NCBI GenBank assembly: GCA_951799445.1
Contig: OX637293.1
Span: 18,290,001 to 18,354,000 of the forward strand
DNA: 64,000 nt
Direction: 5' to 3'
Origin: Pseudisothecium myosuroides
Taxonomy: Eukaryota > Streptophyta > Bryopsida > Hypnales > Lembophyllaceae
Of this stretch, positions 57,801-64,000 are shown piece by piece. The notes under the pieces are model-generated. The model saw only the letters and a list, made by a program, of their open reading frames with translations, made no database searches and was not told where the DNA came from. A program made the position numbers and the translations under genes. Each line of letters opens with the position of its first letter. The stretch's first letter is position 1.

Positions 57801-59246
57801 TTAAAACTCAGTCTTAGTCCTGTAACCCCTTCTAAATAGTGCAGAGCGGTTTCCCAACGTTCACGAGAAGAAAACATGTCACGAATTGTAAACTCTGCGA
57901 TAGGAGTGCAGATTGCCATAAACCTCATCAATTGTATCCGTCCCAAAATCCTTGCGCCAAGCCAACATGTGTTTCCACATTTCTGTCGTCTTTTTGATGT
58001 CATATTTCCTTGCCTTCAAAAATCTGCAGAGTATAACACAAAACTTCAAATAACTTACTTAAATACCATACAACAGGTCAGATGAGAGTTGAAACTAACG
58101 ATCAACATTACTTGGCATAAGGAGTTCGCAACAGAAATGAAAGGCTTCCTGATAATTGCCCAGTTCTTCCCAACTTCCACACCAAGCTACACTCGAAACA
58201 GTGCAGCACTAAACAGCTGTAATAAAGCACCCTACCAGGAAGGCTTCATCGTTCCGACTGTAATTTATTCTTGTCACCAAATTCTACCAAAAATAGACTT
58301 CAAACTAGAATATCCATCAACACTAACTCAACCCATATTAACCTTCAGCTGCTGGGCTTTACATCAACTTAAAAACTCAAATGTATACTATACTAGGCTA
58401 ACAGAAAAAGAAAGCCCCTTCGCACCTGGTTCTTTCTGTTTTTGACAACATATTTAGAAAAAGTCCAAATCACTCATATCAAAATCTTCCCTCATGGATG
58501 AAAATTGGACCGAGCTGAATCATACATACGAAGATATTGACACCGAACCTGAAACGTTACTTAGTGGAGAGCACTACGGCCAATAAGGAAAAGGAGTTCT
58601 CATGGCGGTACAAGTTCTGTAAACAAACTAGCGCAACAGAAGATACATTCGTAGATAAGTGCACATGAACATGCTAGGAACTAAACCGTAAAATACCAAC
58701 CTCAGAAGAATGTGGTAATCATCATGCTGCAGCGGGAGGAGACTTCTGGCAATTAACTCTTTCCGAAGCTCTTCAACAGCCTGCAGGTCCTTCGCATCAC
58801 GAACATCCACAATTTGTGACAATTTCTTTCCAGTATTCAAACTGACGCTGCGTCGTTTTTTCAACGACAAAGAATTACGAAACTTGGAGTTAGCAATGCG
58901 ATGTCGAAAAGTTCCTAATTTTGGTTTGCTTCCGCTGCCTCGAAAATCTTCATCAACATGGCTGGAGGACACCGTGGCGTCTGATTGTGAGGCCCGATTC
59001 CCATTCGAATCTATAGAAAACCACGACAGCAGTCGTCAGTTACAAAATGCATGATCTCATTTCTAGTTGAGATAGTGAGGCATTCATAGCTCAAAGAGAC
59101 TACCAAGTCTCTTCCAATTAAGGACCGAAAACAAGTAGCGTTCATCATCATTACATACGGGCTGCGGTCTTCACAAAAACTGCGAATCGGTGTGTAAAAA
59201 TCAAATGTGAGTAGATACAGTACCAACCTTGGCTTTGAAGCCCCAT
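54801..59246 (-). CDS. Sec14-like phosphatidylinositol/phosphatidylcholine transfer protein (SFH type)
   Basis: Thirteen exons join with every phase consistent, giving 556 residues: 59246-59228 (MGLQSQ, the least certain), 59010-58701, 58023-57924, 57636-57370, 57270-57193, 57090-56989, 56750-56701, 56492-56393, 56167-56072, 55859-55752, 55621-55567, 55385-55069, 54869-54801. A basic, Ser-rich N-terminus leads into the CRAL-TRIO N helices ([17 protein letters not shown], about 100-118). The Sec14 lipid-binding domain follows (about 155-325: [72 protein letters not shown]). It ends with [13 protein letters not shown], a hydrophobic helix ([13 protein letters not shown]) and a coiled coil. Plant SFH proteins exchange PtdIns/PtdCho at membranes to support phosphoinositide synthesis. 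The length is normal for the family. Confidence 0.92.
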
Positions 59247-60899
59247 AGTAACCAATCACAAATTGATCAAAGGACTCTTCGCCAAAAGGTCCAAACTATT
59301 TCCGCAGAAATAATTGTCCACGAACTTGCAGTCATGACGCACACACTTCAGCGCTCCAAAAACGCTTCAAGTTGGTGTTCTTGCGAGCAGTTCTGATCAC
59401 GTCAAAACATCAAATATCAGCAAAACCGTCTCCCTCCTCATCCATAAGGTTTTGACAGAATCCTACCACGATCAAACACCTCATTCTTTCTTTTCTGCGA
59501 AGGGACATCGAATTAGGTTTGACATTGCCGTCAGGATATGGAAGGGTAATATATGACAAAGGCTTCAAATTTTAAAGTATCAAGTTTTGAGATCGCGATA
59601 CTCTATGTTTCTGTTCTTTAAATATAAAAAATACAAAACTTCATCCCTGTCTGCTCAAATGAATGACATCACCTCTAATTTCAATAGAAGTGACAGATAG
59701 TTAGCACGAAATGGTCACACAAAATCACATCTACCTTGAAGTACTCCTCCTAATAAAATCACAACCTAAAGACCATCAAACTCAAATCCGTTCCATAAAT
59801 TACCTTCAAATCAAACACGACATTAAACCTAACCTGCGATGATCCCTATCACACTTCTGGTCACGCCCTAACCACATTCCGGGGGGGAGACAAACAAAAG
59901 AATTAAAGAATTAAGAAACCCGAAGCAAAACAAGAAACTGAATTTATTGAAGTAAATATCTGCCAACTACAATACCAAGAAACATAACCCTTCATACCAC
60001 TTATACCGACGGTGCTACAGGTCCAAAAGTCAACCCCCGCCCCTTCCCTGGCGCTCACACGTCGCCATTGTCATCCTAAACTAATCAAATTTAATTCAAT
60101 TCAAATACAATCAAGGCAAAACTAAATACACACCAAAACAAAACAAAAACCGAAATTCTTCAAACAATTAAAGAAGACAACTCCGACTAAAATGAATCAC
60201 TTCTTTTCGCACTCTACAAAATCGGTCCAACTAAGATTCCACTTCCATCTCCATCACAAAGCCTCATACCTAAACATCCAAACAACACTAATACCGACGA
60301 CGCTCCCGTTCCAGACTTTAACTACCATCCCTCCCCTGCCACTCAACACCCGATGCCATTGACATCCTACAATACAAATCCAAGCAATTCAAATCGATCC
60401 GTCAAGCTAAACTCCATTCTATGACTAATTTCCGAACCACAATTATTAACAAGCGCTGACTCCTAATCACACTTCTGAAAACGCCCTAACGATTCAAAGC
60501 CACATTCCAAAATAAAACAAAATACACCCAAAACAAGAAGTGAAATTCACATAACAAGAAGTGAAATCCTCAACAATCAAACAAAACATCACAAAATTAC
60601 AATACCGAGAAACCGATCACCTCTGTCTTCAGCATCGGCACAAAAATGAACTCCAATTACACCACCTCCACTAGCATAATCTCAAACCTAAACATCCAAA
60701 TCACACTAATACCGACGACGATCCTGCCACAAACCTCAAGCCATGCCCATCCTCTCCCACTGCCATCCTAAACACACTCATCAAATCAATTCAAACCGAT
60801 TTTTGATCAAGAAAGTCAATAAAAAAAAAGAAAAATCGAAATCCAAAGCACGAAGTACGATTTCGAAGCACAAACGCACCTCAAATTCGCAAAACCACG
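59247..60899. other. Upstream region of the Sec14-like gene
   Basis: No recognised gene. C/A-rich from 59800 to 60900. If the GC-rich island at 60.9-61.4 kb is the promoter, this stretch would be a 5'-UTR intron. Phrases around CATCCTAAAC, ACACTAATACCGACGAC and TTCCAxTCCAAATCA recur near 60060, 60270 and 60700, suggesting an old internal duplication. Confidence 0.35.
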
Positions 60900-61430
60900 C
60901 CTCAAGGACTGCCAAAAACACCGTTGGCGTTGGCGTCGAGATCCAGTGCGAAGGAATCCGAAGAGGCGACTGAAAGACAAGGAAAGGTTCAACAAATGGT
61001 CTCTCTGACTCGCAGAGAGTGCTCGCAAAGGCGACGACGAAGCAGCAGCAGTCGGAAGGATGGTAGCAGCAGCGGCGACGCCCCGCGTGACGACGGGTGG
61101 CATCGCAGGTGGCATCGAACGAACGGAAGGGCGCGACGGCGTCTCGCAACATCCGGCGGGGACACATTCGAAGCCACTCTCCGACTGCGTCCCGCGACGT
61201 TTTGTTGACGACGTAAGTTGGAACTGAAATTGGGGACGGGTGCAGTCGGTCGTTCGAATCCACTGTCCGGGACGTTCGTTGACGAGAAGGAGCGACGACG
61301 TCGATGTTTTTCGTCGCCAGGTCGTCGCCGGTCGTTGACGCGCGGGAGCGACGATGTCTGCACTTGTCGTCCAGGTGAATTGGGGAAGTCCGGCGAAGGT
61401 GCCGGCAGTTTCGCCCGGAACTGGTCAGTT
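60900..61430. promoter_or_regulatory. GC-rich, CpG-rich island, probable promoter/5' end
   Basis: The sequence is markedly richer in GC and CG dinucleotides (GCGACGACG-type words) than either side. Long frames exist on both strands (60781-61263 and 60989-61363 on -; 60924-61208 on +) but they overlap each other and are Arg/Ser-rich, as expected from composition. It probably marks the 5' end of the Sec14-like gene on - or of a + transcript; a strong GTAAGT donor word on + lies at 61212. Confidence 0.35.
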
Positions 61431-61789
61431 GTTGCCTACACTAAATAAATAGTGAAATTAGGTTGCCCCACACTAATTTCTCGACATTCTACACTATATC
61501 AATATGTACAGTTAGTATACAAAGATGTAGTAATGTAAGAGTTATGTGTGTGACACGGGTTGGTGCACTAAGTCATGGCTCGGGATTAGAGATTGGCATG
61601 TGCCTCCATCTGGACAAGCATTAGTCATGAGGTAACTTCTCTGGGGTAAGGCAACCTAATGGTCAAGGCAACCCAATTTCACTATTCAGTGTAGTTCTAG
61701 GTTCTGGCAGGTTCCGTCTTCTTTCCCCCATAATTGCTAAAAGATATAGTCAATCATTTAAGCAATTTTGGAGTAGATGGTGTGCAGTA
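61431..61789. other. Spacer, no gene recognised
   Basis: The phrases GGTTGCCCCACACTAATTTC (61461) and CCCAATTTCACTATTC (61673) suggest repeat-derived DNA, but no element ends are clear. Confidence 0.35.
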
Positions 61790-62045
61790 AGAAGTGGTGG
61801 AAATTTTTCCCACATAGGAAGATTGCTTGGGGATTGCAAATTTTTCAAAATTATATTCCCAAAATTGAAATTATTGTGAATTTTGGGAGCCAAAAGGTAC
61901 TCTTCACCAGTAGCCAATGCTTAGACTCTTCCAATTCCAATCATTCAAGAACTACTTTCCCACTCACTACTTCCTACTTTCTTGCTCACTACTTCAAGAC
62001 ATGCATCATGACCTTATTAATTCCAATCTTGAAAAAGACCCAAAA
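61790..62045. repeat. Dispersed repeat shared (inverted) with 27810-28080
   Basis: CCCACATAGGAAGATT, GTGAATTTTGGGAGCCAAAA and the alternating CTCACTACTTCCTACTTTC phrases correspond to the reverse complement of the ~270-bp segment nested in element E5. This shows that the nested segment is a mobile or amplified sequence and not part of E5. Confidence 0.65.
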
Positions 62046-62217
62046 AAACACATTCCCGGCTTTCGTTGGAAATTTGTTCCAACCTCGGTTGAAAATATTG
62101 CACCTCTATAGGTTGGAACCTGGGTGTGCTTGACTACTGGTATTTCTACCTTACTAGAATGTGCGTAAGCTCCCTTCACACTTCATTTTATATTAGGTTG
62201 CAATCCCAAAGGATGTA

Positions 62218-63566
62218 AGGTAGGTACACCCAAATGTGCCACTGACCTTAAACCGCCATCTTTACTCTGTGTACATTTTCAAAATCCATTCTGTACCTAT
62301 GTGGAAGAAACCATTTACGAACCAAACTTTGTTCTTTAATAACTTTTGCATACAGTATCCAAATGCCACATTCTCTAGTGGGTTGGAACCTCCTTTCACT
62401 TGCCAACAGGAACATATGGAAATCTGACCAGTCTGATAATAGTGAATAGTCTTAGTAGCAAAAAGTGGCGGTTTTGGGTGTACCTACCTTAACAGTGTGC
62501 TTGCTTTCACATGTGCAGTGCTATGGGTCACCCCGGCCAACCTACGTGGAGTCCAGCATGGCACCCCACAGCACTGCCACCAATGTCAAGCAGCTGAGTG
62601 TTTTTTGGGGGTCGAAATTTTGCCAGTGCTTTTCCAGATTCCTCAGTTTGGGAGTGCCTGACTTGCAAATCGGAACTGCCTGCCTAGATGATGAACATAG
62701 CTTACGACAGGACTTATCCGTCTGCACTCTGCTGCCCCAGGCAGGCACTACCCCAGAAGCGACACCTTGAGTTGACACGTATTTGAAAGAATCTTTGCAA
62801 CCTGCGAAACCGGAACCGGAACTTCCATTTTTGGACTGCCTGCCTGCCTTCGTGGATTTGTGGAGGGCCAGGTGGAGGACAGAGTGGCTGGCTTCGCCAT
62901 TGTCAGGCACTTGTGCACAGGAAGAGCGAATTTGTATGCGGTGCAGGAGAATCAGCCGAAAATGAATTCGGCAGAGTTTTCCAGCGTTGAAGATGTTTGC
63001 AGATCTGTGTGTGAGACGAAGGGAAAACACTGATACATTTTAGGAGTAGCTTTACTGACCTTGTTGTCAAACTAAACAGCAGTGCCCAGAAAGTTCAAAG
63101 TCCAGTAGCTTTCATTATCGGAAGTTAGAAAGTTGCCTCTTTCAAGTTTAGAAAGAGCGGATGAAGAGCGGCAAATTTGCATGCGGTGCAGGAATCAATC
63201 AGAAATGAATTGCAGAGTTTTCTAGAATCGAAATTGTTTACGCACGTCGAGGTTGAAGATGTTTGCAGATGTGTGCGAGAAGGGAAAACCACTGATACAT
63301 TTTAGGAGTAGCTTTACTGACCTTGTTGTCAAACTAAACAGCAGTGCCCAGAAAGTTCAAAGTGTAAACAGCTTTCATTTTAGGAAGTTTCTTTGTAGAA
63401 AGATTCTAACGCACCAGAGAACGCAACATTTGGATACTGTATGCAAAAGTTATGAAGGGACAAAGTTTGCTTCTAAAATGGTTTCTTCCACATAGGTACA
63501 GAATGGATTTTGGAGAGGAGAGGTGGCGGTTTAAGGTCAGTGGCACATTTGGGTGTACCTACCTTG
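62218..63566. mobile_element. Element with ~165-bp terminal inverted repeats and captured DNA (Pack-MULE-like)
   Basis: The left arm (62218-62382) begins AAGGTAGGTACACCCAAATG and the right arm (63402-63566) ends with its reverse complement; the arms agree along about 165 bp (CATTCTGTACCTATGTGGAA, CTTTTGCATACAGTATCCAA). Between them lies a GC-richer segment with a long ORF on - and part of a tandem repeat. Long terminal repeats with captured gene-like DNA recall Pack-MULEs. No clear 9-bp target duplication is visible, and a further inverted end (GGGTGTACCTACCTT) occurs at 62478-62492, so a short 275-bp MITE (62218-62492) beside a second copy is an alternative. Confidence 0.6.
62542..63030 (-). 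CDS. Uncharacterised ORF inside the inverted-repeat element
   Basis: A 162-codon frame rich in Ser, Lys, Ala and Gly (GSSGSGFAGCKDSFKYVSTQ, SCRKLCSSSRQAVPICKSG) with GC content above its surroundings. The composition resembles an organelle transit peptide, so it could be a captured first exon; a GTAGGT donor-like word lies near its 3' end (about 62550). I recognise no family, the start codon is uncertain, and expression is unknown. Confidence 0.3.
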   Translation of the reverse strand: MFSLRLTHRSANIFNAGKLCRIHFRLILLHRIQIRSSCAQVPDNGEASHSVLHLALHKSTKAGRQSKNGSSGSGFAGCKDSFKYVSTQGVASGVVPAWGSRVQTDKSCRKLCSSSRQAVPICKSGTPKLRNLEKHWQNFDPQKTLSCLTLVAVLWGAMLDST

Positions 63567-63690
63567 TGTGAGACGAAGGGAAAACATTGATACATGTTAG
63601 GAGTAGCTTTACTGAGTGACCTTGTTGTCAAACTAAAAGCGATCCAAAAGTTCAAAGTCCAACAGCTTTTATTTTAAAAAAGTAAGAAAG
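62935..63690. repeat. Three tandem copies of a ~220-240 bp repeat
   Basis: GGGAAAACxxTGATACATTTTA, GGAGTAGCTTTACTGACC, TTGTTGTCAAACTAAA and AGAAAGTTCAAAGT occur near 63020-63110, 63285-63365 and 63578-63655; the leading GCGGTGCAGGA occurs near 62940 and 63184. The second copy contacts the right inverted-repeat arm and the third lies just outside it, so the tandem repeat straddles the element border. Confidence 0.8.
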
Positions 63691-64000
63691 TTGCCTCCCT
63701 CAAGTTGCTTTTCACAAGCCTTCGTTGAAATTCTTGCCATTCAATAATTTTGATTATCTTCTTGTGAGTGTTGCACACTTCCTTGTAGACTTCTGAATTT
63801 TTTGGGGGGGTTGTTGTAAGTTTGAGCCTATTTTAAGTACTTAGAAGTCTATCATTTCCCAATTATTGTGCCCTTTTCTACAATTACGTAACATGTTAAG
63901 GTAGACAAACCTAGAATCTTGTAATCTGTGAAGTCAAAAATTTAAAAAAAATTCCTACTTATTGTAAAACCTCTATGTTTTCACTGTTTGAATTTGAAAA
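63691..64000. other. Right-edge spacer
   Basis: No gene or element recognised before the window ends. Confidence 0.35.

Noticed and set aside
60781..61363. Overlapping long frames on both strands (160, 124 and 94 codons)
   Set aside because: They coincide with a GC-rich island, overlap each other and have Arg/Ser-rich composition expected from CG-rich DNA.
1..64000. tRNA, rRNA genes or CRISPR arrays
   Set aside because: I saw no cloverleaf with conserved A and B boxes, no rRNA sequence, and no regularly spaced identical repeats with unique spacers; a tRNAscan or Infernal run would be needed to exclude degenerate copies.

Overview
The window looks like nuclear DNA of a land plant. Evidence: GT-AG introns throughout, a plant-type Sec14/SFH phosphatidylinositol-transfer gene, a plant PHD-finger gene, an LRR exon of exactly 72 bp in phase 2, receptor-like/TKL-type kinases, and AT-rich intergenic DNA full of short non-autonomous DNA transposons. 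I cannot name the species. The kinase family reminds me of non-seed plants, but that is only an impression.

Layout. 1-546: left-truncated, broken CDPK-like kinase pseudogene. 880-1770: degenerate tandem array with an internal palindrome. 2740-41172: a direct tandem segmental duplication. Copy 1 is about 2740-17570. Copy 2 is 18120-20594 plus 31663-41172, split by 11 kb of extra DNA (20595-31662) whose two junctions carry the same 37-bp sequence. Each copy has one three-exon protein kinase gene on + (9952-11955 and 34716-36716), a small conserved ORF on - upstream of it, and the decayed tail of a related kinase on - at its far end. The copies differ by insertions that can be read against the empty site in the other copy: a 564-bp element with 8-bp target duplication and a 5' fragment of an LRR receptor gene in copy 1 only; a 311-bp MITE, a 900-bp TTAA element and the 11-kb block in copy 2 only.

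The 11-kb block is a nest of repeats: TTAA-bounded elements, a 1.08-kb nearly perfect inverted repeat, nested MITEs, and fragments of host genes (TPR-like, ARM-like, U1A/U2B''-like RRM). 41173-43680 is repeat DNA.

From 43.7 kb the window is genic: a small coiled-coil gene (-, 43734-45016), a possible divergent spliced gene (+, 45321-46451), a PHD-finger gene (-, 46628-47840), another repeat zone (48.8-51.7 kb), then a complete 13-exon Sec14-like gene (-, 54801-59246). A GC-rich island at 60.9-61.4 kb is probably a promoter/5' end. The right edge (62.2-63.7 kb) holds an element with ~165-bp terminal inverted repeats enclosing a GC-rich ORF.

Two observations stand out. First, seven related elements end in TTAACCC/GGGTTAA and one has a matching empty TTAA site, as expected for a piggyBac-like family. 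Second, the two duplicated kinases differ heavily in a few protein patches while their introns are almost unchanged.
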